From the NCBI GenBank assembly GCA_030762935.1, contig CM060900.1, forward strand, positions 373,692,632 to 373,756,631: a DNA stretch of 64,000 bases, in the 5' to 3' direction. Positions 45,311 through 57,914 of the stretch are shown in pieces. A model generated the notes under the pieces. It was not told where the DNA came from, ran no database searches, and saw only the letters and a list, made by a program, of their open reading frames with translations. Source of the DNA: Hymenopus coronatus. Taxonomy: Eukaryota > Arthropoda > Insecta > Mantodea > Hymenopodidae. Both the position numbers and the translations under genes were made by a program. How positions within the stretch are numbered: position 1 is the first letter of the stretch; each line of letters begins with the position of its first letter.

Positions 45311-47311
45311 AACGAAGTAAAAACACATTTTCCTCAGCCTTACTATATCCCTTTGTTTTATTCAGAATGAAGAAGAAACACAAATGGCCAAAGCAAAAAA
45401 TAAGTAACAATTAACTATTGTAAATATCAAAAGAGAATATATTAAAGCCTGAAGAATATAATATAAAATGTGATTAGTACTTAGCGTTAAAGGCCCTCAT
45501 TCCTTTTTGTTACATTATAGCTTTCATAAAGTGTTTCTTGCATCACACTTGCTATGCTATATTTGACAATTTTAACATATATATATGTATGTGTGTGTGT
45601 GTTAACAACAGAAATAGCTCTTGTTTTATATGGGGCAAATAAACATATTAACCGATTTTTCATATTAGAATAAAAGATAAAGCAAATATTCCGTCTAAAT
45701 AAACTCTATCGAAGTTCAATTCTGGAGATTAAATTATATTCATTAAACATTAAGCTTTTGAACAATTTTGTTATTTATTTTTGTCTTACTTAATCACAAC
45801 ATGTGAGTAAAGAGAAACAACAGTTAGAATATTTTCACCAAGTGAAAGAGAATTCGTCTACAAATGAAGCAATTAAAAAAAAAAAAAATAATAAAAGAGC
45901 TTTTGTTCTTCTCTGCGGTGGCTTTTCGTTATTGTTCACAACTCAGATGATAAAACAACGAGTTTTCCATTTCCTCAACCATTTTAAATAATAGAGGCGT
46001 GCTTTCTATTGCCTGTGCGGTCATAGGAGAAGAATGGAAGGAAATGCTATTCCTAGAAGAGATTACCGTTCCTTCAACATTACATAAATCAACAGAGAAT
46101 TTCATTTAAACATGGCAATGCTGCAGTAGAGAAAATTATCGCATTATTTGCTGAAATTACGTTATACCTTTCGAGTGACTAGCATGATTAAATCTCGTGT
46201 AAGGCAAGGGCATTAAATCCACGGTTTTTAAGTAAATCCTGTCAAAACATTGCTCGTCAAACTGCAAATAAAGTTGAAGAGTATTTTTTTTCTCAAAGAG
46301 TGAGTATTTCTTTCTATGAGCACCCAAGTCTACATATATACGTAGGTAGATTTTAACTGTAGCAGTAGCAAAAGTCTAAGCTTCAGCCATCCGGTTTTAA
46401 TATTGCATACTTCCTTGTTTAAGTGTATTTATTTTCGGTAGTGCTGGAGTGTTCATACAGTATAACTACCTAAATAAATGCATAAATGAAAATGAAAAAC
46501 TGCCCCTTGTAAAAATTGTATACGGTATTCTCGGGATATTATACAGGCGAATTTAGAAATACTTGCAGGCTTTCAGTGTCAGGTAGAACGTCTGTTCCCT
46601 TTTGCGTGTGATTATGCATCTTCAGAAGAATGGAAACTGTGTGCCAGAAAGCGGAGGTGAAAAGCGAATCTCAGCGTAGAATTATATTCTATCTCACACA
46701 ACTGATGTCAACATATGGGAAGGAAGAAAAAGTGGCACGGAACACTCTTAGGCCTCTGATTGCAGGAGCGAAGATCATGGGTGTTCTCTTTTATTTGCTA
46801 TCGTACAATAACCATCTCTTAGAAAGTACGGTACTGTAAATAGTTTTCTAATTACTGCTCTGCGAGAATTGGTATACGCAGTGACCAAGCTCCATGTGTT
46901 TGCGCGATGAGGGGCAAAAGGTTAATTGGGAAGGAATCGAAGACGTATGTGGCACTTGTGTACGCGTTCCCTGTAATTACACCATCTACTGGTTCTACTG
47001 TCGCTTCTGAGCGTATTAAAACGCACATCACAATAATACTGTTACCCTTATGGTGGATGATGGGTGAAATTTACTATTTCCATAATTTCTTCACTATAGA
47101 CTTCATGTTCTCTATTCGCATCAGGGTATAAAAAGACACTTCTGCCGAACTTAATTTCCTTAGATGTAAAACACGTGCATTTTTCAAAAGTCATCTTCTC
47201 GTACAGTTCTTAAGTAAAATGACTAAACTCTTTGACAGTATCATCGAGACATATAGAAAAGATTCAAGTATCTGATTTTCCATATCTTGTTTTCACAGCA
47301 AGAAAAAATCG
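45311..47311. other. Unclassified intergenic DNA
   Basis: No gene recognised. Frames at 46630-46839 and 46907-47131 have no domain. A short TATATATGTATGTGTGTG tract lies at 45580-45602. Confidence 0.5.
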
Positions 47312-48115
47312 AATGTGTTCCATTCACGTGACTTTCTCTAGCTGTTCCACAAACAAACATTTCTTACAAAATATTATTCCTTTATCTAATATTCTACATG
47401 ATGCTAATGGAGATAAACATCACTAGAAATGGGCTAATTGTTTAGTTCCATACAGGTAGAAGGGAAATAAGCGAATACACTAGGCTAATGCGAAATCATA
47501 TCCTTTAAATGCCGATCGCAATGAGAAACAATTGAAATTCGGTTCCCTTTGCTTGTTAGGAGTAAACAAAAGACAGACGAAAAGAAAAATAGATGACATC
47601 ACGTTTGAAAAAAAAAATGAAACCAATAACACTAAATATCTCGGAAACTGTTAATTCTACAGCAAAATGCATATAACACAAATTGTGTAGTTTTGGTGTA
47701 GTAAGATTTTGTTTATCTGTTACAATTTACTAATTTTACAAAAGTTATACAAAAGTCATCTAGAATGAAGAGTTCTCCAGAAAATTCAAGATTTACATTT
47801 CGTCATAAAAATATATCAAGCATATGGTGTTTTTAATCAAAATCGTTACAGCCATTTTTGAGATCAATATTTTCGAAAAATGTTCCACGTAAAGGGTAGT
47901 TTGAGGTGGGGGATTCTCTTGAACATCTTCGTGTCGCATCCTTAGAAGATACCAAACTTATATACAGACACACAAACATACACGGACCTTTTTCTAAAAC
48001 TGCTTTTTTGATTTCAGGGGGACCCAAAACAGGCATTTCCGGTGAAATCTAGAAATCGAATTTTGGATGCATTACAATACCTTCTCCATACACTTACATA
48101 GTATACAGAAAGTAA
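47312..48115 (-). repeat. Family A dispersed repeat, near-complete copy
   Basis: Reverse orientation: TGTGTTCCATTCACGTGACT, TTCTCTAGCTGTTCCACAAA, then all main blocks to GGACCCAAAACAGGCATTTC, CCGGTGAAATCTAGAAATCG and ACAGAAAGTAAAAAGCATAC at the left end. Confidence 0.88.
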
Positions 48116-49594
48116 AAAGCATACTTGGCTTTATTTAGTACGGCCTTGGGACAAATTTGTAGTATGTCTTTTGTGGATTAAATTAGGATTTGAATGTTCA
48201 GATATGCTGTAAAAAATTAAGTCTTGAAAAATGACTTAAATACCTCTACTAAGGGGTATTTAAACAGCGCAAATATTGATTTATATTTGATGTAAGTAAG
48301 GTAACTTTCAGACATCAAAGGACTTTGAAGCATTGCATATATGTATTTTAATATATTTTTTATCTCCCCATAGAAGCATGTTTGCTGAAATTTCACCCAT
48401 CACTACCTTAAAATAATGTATCATACTTAGATAAATAGCACCATTCGAGGAGGTTTGACATTTAGTAGCACTGTTATTTCTTTATGTCTTTAGTGAAAAC
48501 TGTGATACGCCACGGGTGACCTGGCTGCCTTACTTCGCTCCCCACCACAGTGTCATTTGTTTTTAACGTAAGCTTACTGGCATTCCTTCCAGCCACACGG
48601 AGCTTGGACACATACACTAGATTTCTATTACTAAAGAACGAGTTTTATAATAAGCTGTATTCATATACCATACGGCCATTCTCGGAATAAAGTTGATCTC
48701 AAGTTGTGTGCTGATTCAGATGGTGGTGTATATTTCCCGCAGTCACTTGTAATATTTTAAACACCTATCTCACATACCTCACAAGCCCAGTGCATCTACA
48801 GGAAGCAGTTCTGTCAATCTGTCGAATGAAACACAACCGACGCAAATCTTCAGAGATGGTGAGATGCATTTGTTTCGCGATGCTCAGGCAGGTAACCCCC
48901 AAACATAAACATTGTGCTACTGCACGATAATATTAATTATATAACACATAGACTTAATAAGTTGCTGACAATGCCTTACACTATTTGTTGTCAAGAAGTT
49001 AGCGCTGCTACAACTTGTGTTGCAACACGTTGTGCATACTAATGTAAAACACGTGGCGAGTTGATTCGCGAGGTGCAGATTTTAGTTCAGTTTTAGACTA
49101 AGGCTCTTTCCTGAGCCTTTCCTACTGGTTACGGAGACAATGTATGGCTACGTGACAGGTGAACGACAGGTTTCGAGACTTCATCGAGGTTAGGCTACGT
49201 TAGGTTAGGCTAGCTGTATGTAAATTAACTGGATCGAAATAAGGGGTAAAAATAGAGTTTCTGAAAATCGGTTCTGCTTTCCAGTGCGAAATGCACAGTC
49301 TTCCGTTCATTCTGTCTGCTTGCGCATGGACAACCATGTTGGTCAATCGACCAATGGCAGAGTCAGATCTAAAACTGAACTAGAATCTGCAATGTCGCAG
49401 TTGCTTTCGCTCTTTCTTGTTATTTACATCAGTATTCAAGGTCATTCTAGTTGAGATATGTACAGTAGCATCTTATACTCCACAGGTCTCTCCATTATAG
49501 CGTACACAGTATTCAGGTTGTAGAAAAAAAAAATATTTGTTACAAGGCTCGGTGTAAGTAAACGTGTACCATGTGATCATATTCCGTTTGAAAC
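48116..49594. other. Unclassified intergenic DNA
   Basis: No open frame of interest. A GTTAGGCTACGTTAGGTTAGG-like stretch near 49188-49212 is reminiscent of the insect telomere repeat TTAGG but is too short and irregular to call telomeric. Confidence 0.45.
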
Positions 49595-49596
49595 TC

Positions 49597-50000
49597 CTTT
49601 TTTTTTTTTTTTTTTTATTCTTTATTTTAGGTCGCAGAACTACAAGGTCTTATAGCGACCACATTAAAAATCTTGTTTACAGTTTTACATCCCTAAAACA
49701 ATGAAAATTTTGAACATAAGTAAATCATTATATACTCAGGGATTAAAATATACCTCTAATTCTTATGACATGTGAAAACAATAATTTAGTATAAAAAATA
49801 TAACAATATTAAAATTATATTACAACAAACAGTGACAATTAAATTAGGTATAACATGTCCACAAACATCCGCCTTGTTTATCCGCTAGGCCCAGAGCATA
49901 AGTCTCCGAATCGGAAAGGAGGAAGACCGTCTATTATCGCTCTATTCTCTTTTAGAGCTAAATCTGATGTAAAATAGGCCGTTAACTAGCCCACAATGCG
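49597..50000 (-). repeat. Possible reverse-oriented retroelement 3' end
   Basis: A poly-T tract (49597-49616) followed by TTTAGGTCGCAGAACTACAAGG and ATAGCGACCACATT. On the minus strand this would be a 3' UTR ending in poly-A. No RT motif was recognised upstream, so the class is uncertain. Confidence 0.4.
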
Positions 50001-50377
50001 CTAGAGACCAAAACACACTAAACACATAGAAGCGTAAATACTCACGATTACCGTGGATTTTCAAGAATTATGCTAATTAAACATAGTGCGAAACCATTGG
50101 GTAGTATGAATAAAAATGAGACGCGTCTTATGAGACACCGCTAGCAGAAAATGTGAGACGCAGCTAGGCATTTATGAATCAATTTACAACGTCAAAATGG
50201 AGTAGGAAACATTACATTTTAATCGCGTTTCGCGGATGTTCTAAAAAACTATTTAATAAATTGATAATTGTCATAAAATTAGAAACTTGATTCAGAAAAA
50301 GTTATAGATAGGAATGAAAATGAAATTTATTTGTTTGGAAAAAGAAGCAATGTTAAGAGCAGAATAAAACAAAAATC

Positions 50378-51230
50378 TGATGTGTTCCACCCACATGACT
50401 TTTTCTAGCCGTTCCATATACAAAACGTTCTAACAGAACATTGATATTATATCTACATCATACTAATCTATACACCCATTAGTAGAATTGTTCTCATTAC
50501 TTGAGTCTTCCTTTGTTAAAGGGGGATAAGGTAATATACTAGGCTAAAGTGAAGTTAAGTATTTTAAAAGCTGATGAGTATGTGAAACAGAAGTACGGTG
50601 TCCCTTGCATGGCCAACAGTAAAACTAGAAATACCAAACGAAAGTAGGTTTGCTGTTTGAGAACGTAGTTTAAAATCGAAACTAATAACAAGGAATATCT
50701 CTAAAATGGTCAACTCTACAAGAAAAGCGCATGACATAAATTATGTGTTTAAACGAGGTCTACATTTTTGTGTGGTAAGAGGAAGTCTATCTCTTACAGT
50801 TTACCAGTTTTGCAAAATTCAACCAGAATTAAAAAGTCTTCAGAGGCTGTTCCCAGAAAATTTAAATTCAAGGTATACATTTTATTTTTGATGTAAATAT
50901 CTTTGATTTGATCAAAATCGTTAGAGCCACTTTTTGATAAAAACAAAATTTTCAAAAATGTTTTCCGTGTAAAGGTAGTTTGAAGCTTTCTTGAAAATCT
51001 TCGTATAGCATCTTTGGAAAATCTAAATAAATAACAAGTTTGGTATTTAACGGCTTTTGAGCTATGCTGTCGAACGACACACACGGACCTTTTTCTAAAA
51101 CTCCTTTTTCAGGACTCAGGGGACGTTAAAATATATTTCCGCTGAAATTTGGACATCGATTTTTGGGTGGAATACAATGCCTTCTCTAACTACTATGTAC
51201 ATGCTAGCGAAAGTAAAAAGCAAATGCTTT
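50378..51230 (-). repeat. Family A dispersed repeat, inside the inverted-repeat element
   Basis: Reverse orientation from TGATGTGTTCCACCCACATG through GTCTATCTCTTACAGTTTAC, ATCAAAATCGTTAGAGCCAC, ACAAGTTTGGTATTTAACGG and TTTTTGGGTGGAATACAATG to CATGCTAGCGAAAGTAAAAA. Near complete. Confidence 0.87.
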
Positions 51231-51725
51231 ATAAAGGACAACAAGCCTGTACACACGAAGGAATAGAAAAGAAGGTACTTGGACCTGATAGGAGAAACAA
51301 ATCCTCTGAAAACAGTGAAAGTTAAAATATTAAACACGTATTTTCTTACATATCTACTATTTATTTAATTACTTTAAAATTTTTCTATTAAAGTTCCACT
51401 GTGTTCAGGAGTGCAAAAATCTATTGTTGTAGTACTTATAAGAAGTGTTATTCTCTCATATGGCATAAAATTGTTTGTGTATGTGAAATTTCGGTTTCTT
51501 GATTATGATATGGGTATAATCGACGCTCCAGTTGCATCAGTGGATATATTGCACTGTTGCCACATCGCTATAGTTTTTTTTAAATGCAGCAGCATTTGCA
51601 AGAAATTTGAATCTATCAAATGCTCGTACCCTTATGTAGTTACAACAGACCAACTTCCCAAAAAGTTTTGAAAATACTGAATTCTGAGAGGCCTCTAATT
51701 CTGCGATTCCACACTGAAACCCAGG
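51231..51725. other. Unclassified interior of the inverted-repeat element
   Basis: The 86-codon plus frame at 51411-51671 and the 72-codon minus frame at 51537-51755 have no recognised motif. If the element ever carried its own gene, a remnant could lie here or at 51890-52255. Confidence 0.4.
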
Positions 51726-51727
51726 GT

Positions 51728-51885
51728 TTACTACCTGCGGTCGAATGGTCAGCATTCTAGCTTCTCACCCAAAGATCCAGGGTTCGATTTTCGACTGGGG
51801 CAGAGAATTTTTTTTAACAAGAACCATCTATTCCCACAGTCTATAAGTATGCTTGTGAGTGTTTAGTAGCATAAAGCTGAAAAAA
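51728..51885 (+). repeat. tRNA-derived SINE, type S1
   Basis: Contains GGTCGAATGGTCAGCATTC (A-box region), CAGGGTTCGATTTTCGAC (B box), GGGCAGAGAATTTTTTTT, ATTCCCACAGTCTATAAGTA and TGCTTGTGAGTG. Truncated near the tail. Confidence 0.85.
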
Positions 51886-52255
51886 AAAAAACGACGTTTA
51901 GAAACCTTGCAGTTCAGCGAGAAATCACCAGCAGTTGTTTCTAAAGTAAAGCCCCAGATATGACCACAGAAATTAAAGCGGGCTATATAAATTTTAAAAA
52001 AAGACAGTAATGCCCTAATCTTTGCTCCTCTGCTCCATTTTTTGTTCCTGTTGCTTCGCGATGAAACTGTTTTACAAGCCACTGCACATTTTGTTTTAAT
52101 CTTGAAGTTCGTTATAATGTTATTCTTCAGAATCCTTCCTGGTTTAATAAAGCTTCCTACTGCACTCAAAGCCACGAAAACTGGTACCAAATCTGCCTAT
52201 AACTTGTTCCAAGAAGCTGCATCTCACGTGTTGAGACACCCTCCGAGGTGACTTA
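51886..52255. other. Unclassified interior of the inverted-repeat element, right part
   Basis: The 69-codon plus frame at 52042-52251 and the 120-codon minus frame at 51828-52190 overlap in opposite directions. Neither shows a transposase or other known motif. Confidence 0.4.
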
Positions 52256-52544
52256 ACAAATCACGAGACGCGTCTCATGAAAGTGAGACGCGGCTACTTC
52301 CAATTCATTCCAAAACATGGGACGCGTCTCATTACGTAAGCGAGTGAGGCGTTGGTCGTGATCAAGGTCACCTCCTTCTTGATTCGTCGAGTTTTATTCA
52401 TACCACCCATTGACTGATATGAAATAGTAAACAATATGAGAGCAAAACTAAGGAAGGTTGTGTTTATTCTGTTCGTTACCGCTCTTCTGGATTATTACGA
52501 CAAAGAAGTAGTCAGGAGGACGATAAACTTGTCTGCTTTTATAA

Positions 52545-52795
52545 GCAGTGAGTTGTGAGGTGAGGGGCAGCGTACTTGCTTCACATTCAGTAGCTCCCGA
52601 GGTCGAATCTCAGTTAGGGTGCTTTATCGTGTAGGACACTTGGAGGGATTCCCTTATCCTTAGAAGTCGAATGTTGGGTAATTCTAAGCTGTGTAGACTC
52701 CGCGGTCGCTTGAGCATCATTTCACCTACGTCATTCCTTCACCGTCCGGTATCACCTACCAGGTTAAAGGACATTAAACTACATTAAAAATGCTG
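52545..52795 (+). repeat. Possible tRNA-derived SINE, type S7
   Basis: GGGGCAGCGTACTTGCTTCA and CGAGGTCGAATCTCAG are spaced like tRNA A and B boxes. The body continues to CACCTACCAGGTTAAAGGAC with ATTAAACTACATTAAAAA at the end. Only one copy in the window, so the extent is tentative. Confidence 0.5.
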
Positions 52796-53894
52796 TTGCT
52801 TGGTGAGTGACAACAGACTTGAAACAGCACAAAATGTTGTTAATATAACTCGTTAAAAACAGCAAGAAACGAATATGGTATTTAAAAAAAAAAACTAATG
52901 CAGAAAAATCCAACTTTTATTGTGAATAATGTTGTTAAACTAACTGTAGATATATACCGGTGTTTCAGTGTGGAGAGTTGCAATGTGCGTGTAAAGAACA
53001 TTGCGAACACCAAAGAAGGAAGAAAATAAACAGTCGGAAGTCAGAATTAGAAATAGCAGATGATTACCAAAATTTATATTTGTAAGAAAGCGCCCGAGTT
53101 TTTTTTTTTTTTTTTTTAATGAACCGGCAACGTTAGTCAAAGCCTTAAATTCTGTCAAAACTAATCCTATGTTGCCTTCTTTTAAGCGATTTTTGTGAAG
53201 AGAAATAAAGTGAATATATTACTGATAGAGAGGATATCGTGTGGTAGAGACCCAGATGTTACATATCTTCCCAATAGTGATGAAGTTACAGATTGCAGTT
53301 GAGTTTTATTTTAATTATTCTCTATTTGATTTTAACTGTATTTCGATGTTTATTGTTGTTGTTATTATTATTTTATTGGCATAATTTACAATTATATTAT
53401 TAAACGCTTACGCGAGTTTACGTGACTTTTCGTCGCAGCTGATACGAACACGAGGCTAACACGGAGGAGTACAACATTTATTGCTTACATCAAGTCTGAT
53501 TTTAAGGCTGGATCGAAAGTGGGTAAACAAATCTGTACCCCGGGACAAGCAGCAGACTTCGCATTCATATTTAAGAGCTGCTTATAATAGAACTGCATCA
53601 GCCGTTTTGCAATACACAGCAGTTCTTAGCTACATCTAGAGCTATTAGCGGTGTTTACGATATTATTATCTTAGTTGTTTGATACTTTTCTGAATTTATT
53701 TCTGGCTATTGCAAATGGGTATGAACGCGAGGCCTTCATACACAGGTTCGGAGTACATCGTAACGCTTGTTATTTACGGGGAAGCCCGAATGAATGAAGA
53801 GTGGTTTGCCGGCTGTGTCAACAATGATACACCAATAGGCGTCAACCAGCCCACACCAAATTGTGTCGTATCAAACATCTGATGATATCTGCGG
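52796..53894. other. Unclassified intergenic DNA
   Basis: Poly-T at 53099-53118. No gene recognised. Confidence 0.45.
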
Positions 53895-54165
53895 ACTCGC
53901 CGTACACCAGAGTCTACCGAGCCAGTGGCTCAGGTGTTCAGGTGTTTCATCTTGAATCTGGTTTTCGGGATGTCTTGGGATCGATTCCAACAGTCGACGC
54001 ATTTTTTTCCGGAGGCTTTCCTGGGCCACTAAACAAAAGCTTGGGAGATTTTTTCATTCCCCCGAACTTCCTGTTCCTTCATTTCATCCAACCGGTCTCT
54101 TTCAGGGTTGTAAGTGTCGGTAAGGGCTGCGGTGATGGCGTTCTTCCGTGTTTGTGACTGCGCTC
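53895..54165 (+). repeat. Possible tRNA-derived SINE, type S6
   Basis: ACCGAGCCAGTGGCTCAGGT and TTGGGATCGATTCCAACAG resemble A and B boxes, and the first part matches the minus-strand sequence at 13585-13640. The downstream part, to about 54160, overlaps a 98-codon frame without a domain. Confidence 0.55.
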
Positions 54166-54399
54166 TGAAAATAACTCTCTAGGCGGTGGGATGGCGCTGG
54201 AAGTCGTCTGTAGACGCATCGGTTTTGATCAGACCTGAGGCGCGAACTCCTAGCGCTCCCCGCATTGGAATGAAGAACTGCTTAGAATATGTTAGGGAAC
54301 CTCCAGGGTGGCTCTTTCTCCGTCCTCTCAACTCATACTATCCTCCTGGGGTCTGACGTACAATAAGTCGATGACTGCAATACGACATCCGCTCCGACA

Positions 54400-54402
<3 letters not shown>

Positions 54403-54475
<73 letters not shown>
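54403..54475. repeat. Compound (CT)n(CA)n microsatellite
   Basis: About 26 CT units followed directly by about 10 CA units. Confidence 0.96.
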
Positions 54476-54679
54476 CAGAGTTTAAACTCCTCCATCTGTT
54501 TGACGTCACATAATCTGCCGATGCATAAAATCTATCGAAAGTGATGACAGCATTTTTAGCATCATTAATTTTATCCATTTAGTTTATATGTTTACATCCT
54601 GTATAGTAATATGCTATACCTATACAATGTAGTTTGGTTTTAATTTCAGAGTACCATAGATACATTTTGCCTCTCACTA

Positions 54680-54990
54680 AGGTTCGAACCCAGGGGATCA
54701 CATTTGTGGTGGACAAAGCAGCATACGGCCAGGTTTTCTCCGGATTCTGCGGCTTCCCTCACCATACATTTCACCAATTGGCCCATCATCACATTTCCTT
54801 TCAGCCATTTGCCGCCCCCCCCCCATTTAATATCATGTGTTCCTCACTCTCATACCTGACTGGGGGTTGGTACCTATTTTGGGTTCTTCATTCTGATTCA
54901 ATGTTCGTCCGCTCCTCGAAAGGCTTCTGAGCCTAGTCACTCGCGTGTAAGTCCTGGGAGGGGGATTATGTAGGCCCTACATATGAGGAG
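54680..54990 (+). repeat. tRNA-derived SINE, S3-related with a GTAAGTCCTGGG tail
   Basis: AAGGTTCGAACCCAGGGGAT (B box), TTTGTGGTGGACAAAGCAGC, TTTTCTCCGGATTCTGCGGC as in S3, then a different 3' part ending GTAAGTCCTGGGAGGGGGAT and CTACATATGAGGAGGGTAAA, matching the copy at 11255-11515. Confidence 0.75.
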
Positions 54991-55187
54991 GGTAAACTGA
55001 TTAAGTACGTAAGTGAGTGAGTACGTACGTAAGTGATTACCACAAATGCTTTTTAGCGCAGAATAACTGATGTCAACTATCACGCCATTTGTACGGTCCC
55101 GGTTTGTGGCAAAACTTAGCTTGCATTATACGTTCGAGCTACAATATTCTGTAAACACCGAAGTTGTGAATGGGACTGTCCAGGCTG

Positions 55188-55378
55188 GACCCGTAGCTCA
55201 GTGGTAGAGCTCTTGCCTGCTGTGCGAGGGGTCCCCGGTTCGACTCCAGGCTGAGAGGTCGGGATTTTCCTCTAGCTCACATTATTTCCTACCCTCCCAA
55301 AAATCTCGAAGTATTAATGCGAGTGTGAATGTGTGTGCGTGTGTGATCTAATGATTTAAATTAAATGTATGTATGTAT
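55188..55378 (+). repeat. tRNA-derived SINE, Ala/Gly-like head with S1-like tail
   Basis: Head GGACCCGTAGCTCAGTGGTA, GAGCTCTTGCCTGCTGTGCG and CCCCGGTTCGACTCCAGG is the most tRNA-like stretch in the window, with strong A and B boxes, but the acceptor arm does not close cleanly. The body, with GCGAGTGTGAATGTGTGTG and ATGATTTAAATTAAATGTAT, resembles the S1 tail. I call it a SINE, not a functional tRNA. Confidence 0.8.
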
Positions 55379-56257
55379 AAAAAACCCAGCGACTTCAGTA
55401 CACGAGTAAACACCATTGCCGATAGACAATAGATCTAATGGACCATGCAGGTAAAAGCGGGATATAAATGGAACAAAAACAAAATGAAAAAACAATGTTC
55501 TGAACGAGTTGATATTGGTACACCTGCCCACAGATTCTGGAATAAAGTTAACCTTCCTTTGCGAGTACCATATGTGCCATTTTATTGTCGTCTTCCTGAC
55601 TCTAAACCAAAAAGTGCAAACCATCTTAAATATTTAGGCAAAATTTTTTTTTTTTCTGCTGTAGTTAAATGGTTGAAATAGAGAAAATCAAAAAGAATCG
55701 TCGAGGAGCAGTCAAAGTATAGTATGGCATATAGACCTTTAGACGTGTATGTGTGGTAAATTTTTCTTTTAAAATAGCGCACCGGGTGCCTAAGGGACCA
55801 GAAAATATACGGAGCATTAGTTGCTGAACAAAGTAGGCTCTTCGCTAGATTACCGCTGGCCATATGGTGTAAGGGTATTAAAGCTTTCCGACTCTTATCA
55901 AAAGTAATTGCAGTTGCGCTTCAGTTCTTCAAACTTTCATAACCTTGGAAATAGAATGGAAACGCTGTGGTCTGCAACTCTTCAATGCGCTTATTGGCTG
56001 GAAGGATTCCATCTTGTGCCTGCAGGATCTGTGCTGTATTTATAATAGGTACAATGTAATAAGAATGCGATACATTTCGTGCTTCGGTATAACCACATCA
56101 AGCACTGGATTGTTGGCAAAATGGATATATAAGCCTTCTGTTGAGTTGTAAGAAGCGAAGTAACAATAGTATCTGCAAGACTTTCTTGTCTCGCTAATGA
56201 TACAACGTGCAATTGAGGTAAACAATGAATATACCTATCAGACATTCCTCTTTTTTT
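55379..56257. other. Unclassified intergenic DNA
   Basis: Frames at 55445-55681, 55582-55863 and 55991-56320 overlap on opposite strands and have no domain. Confidence 0.45.
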
Positions 56258-56399
56258 ACACTCTCTGTCACGTATGTACAATGTACATTGTAGATTGAGA
56301 AGGTATTGTATTCCACCCAAACATTTGATAGCGAGATTTCACCGGAAGTATATGTTTTGAGATCCACTGAATCCAAAAGGAGCAGTTTTAGAAAAAATG

Positions 56400-56438
<39 letters not shown>

Positions 56439-56661
56439 CTCTGGGCAGCATAGCTCCAAGACGAAAAGTGCGTTAAATACAAACTTAGAATTTAAGTTCA
56501 GTATGTGCCAAGGATGCGATACTAACATTTTCAGGAAAACCTCCCCAATTCAACTACCCTTTATATGGAACATTTTTTAAAAATATTCATTTTCTCAAAA
56601 ATGGCCCTAACAATTTTGATTAAAATTCCATATGTTTAAGATCCTTGTATGACAAACGATA

Positions 56662-56710
<49 letters not shown>

Positions 56711-57206
56711 TGAATTTTCTGGGAATATCCTCGTAAGACCTCTTCATTCTTGATGACTTTTGTATAACCCGTAAACCGCAAGAGAGAAAAAAATTATTAC
56801 ACAAGAAATATAGAGCTCTTTAAAATACACAATTTATATCATACATTTTTTGTAGATTTAACCGTTTCCGAGATATTCCTTTTTGTTGATTTCAGCTTTA
56901 CGCTACTTATTTCTCAAGCAGGAAGTCAACCTTGCTACCGTCTCTTTTGTTTTACTCTAGGGAATGCAAAAAGGAGCCGAATTTCAGTTGTTTTACATAA
57001 CGACGAGCTTTTAAAAGACTCGAATATCATTTTAACCTAGTGTATCCCCGTGTTTCGCTTCTGCTTATAAGGAAGCAAGTGATAAGACTAATTCTGCAAT
57101 TTTTTATTTGGATGAGCATGATTTAGGTAAAAAGAATAATCTATTGTAAGAAAAACATTTTTGTGGGACAGCTAGAGAAAAACATGTCAAAGGAACACAG
57201 CAAATG
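56258..57206 (+). repeat. Family A dispersed repeat, cluster 2 unit 1
   Basis: Starts at the palindromic left end (TCACGTATGTACAATGTACA, GAGAAGGTATTG), carries a (GT)n tract at 56403-56437 and a (TA)n tract at 56669-56703, and ends at GACAGCTAGAGAAAAACATG with AGGAACACAGCAAATG. The next unit begins within about 5 bases. Confidence 0.9.
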
Positions 57207-57718
57207 TTTACTTTCCTGTCACGTACTATGCACATAGTGGTAGAGAAGGTACTGTATAAATCTATATCGATATTTCACCGGAAATATATGTTTTGAGGTC
57301 ACATCGATCCAAAGAAATATTTTTAGAAAACATTCCGCGCGGCATGTGTGTGTGTGTTTGTGTGTGTGTGCGCGCGCGCCTGTGGACAACATAGCACAAA
57401 AGACGAAAAGACCATTAGATACCACATTTGGTATTTAAGTTTGGTTTCGCTCAAGGATACGACTCGAAGATTCTCAAGAAAATACCCCACCCCAATACAT
57501 AGACTATTTTTTTGAAAATGTTGTTTCTCTTAAGAAGGCTCTAACGATTTTGATTAAAATACGTTATGTTAAAGATATTACATGACAAATAAAATGTATA
57601 TCCTGAATTTTCTGGGAATAGCCTCTGAAGAACTCTTCATTCCGGATGATTGTGGCATAACTCGTAAACCGCAAGAAATAGACAAAATCTTACTATACCA
57701 AAAATGTATATCTCGTTA

Positions 57719-57914
57719 TTTTTTAGATAGTGTTTAACGCCCGCTTTCACTACATATAGCACCGCAGGCAATGACACTGATGATACCTGGAACGAAGATG
57801 GAGCACCGGTGGAATGCGTTGGCAGGAGAAACCGGAGAACCCGGAGAAAACCCGCCCCTGCGCCAATCTGTCCACTACAAATCTCACTTGCGATCGCTTG
57901 GGATCGAGGCATAG
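57719..57914 (-). repeat. tRNA-derived SINE, type S3, nested, with target duplication
   Basis: Reverse complement ends in the typical GTTTAACGCC/GGCGTTAAAC and AGTGAAAGCGGGCG segment and includes TTCTCCGGGTTCTCCGG and CATTCCACCGGTGCTCCATC. The head is truncated. Exact 9-bp copies of ATCTCGTTA flank it (57710-57718 and 57915-57923). Confidence 0.92.

Larger units (their letters stand above)
50095..52412. mobile_element. DNA element with terminal inverted repeats and repeated palindromes
   Basis: The left end CATTGGGTAGTATGAATAAA matches the inverted right end CAATGGGTGGTATGAATAAA with two differences in 20. Just inside each end lie copies of the palindrome GAGACGCGTCTC: 50118-50129 (last base differs), 52265-52276 (exact) and 52320-52330 (partial), plus half copies GAGACGC near 50155 and 52285. 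The interior contains a family A copy and an S1-like SINE. No transposase motif was recognised, so it is probably non-autonomous; superfamily and target duplication are unclear. Confidence 0.7.

Noticed and set aside
49188..49212. Internal telomeric repeat (TTAGG type)
   Set aside because: Only a few imperfect units, well below what would be needed to call a telomeric tract.
55188..55262. Functional tRNA-Ala or tRNA-Gly gene
   Set aside because: Strong A and B boxes, but the acceptor arm does not pair properly and the sequence continues into a SINE body.
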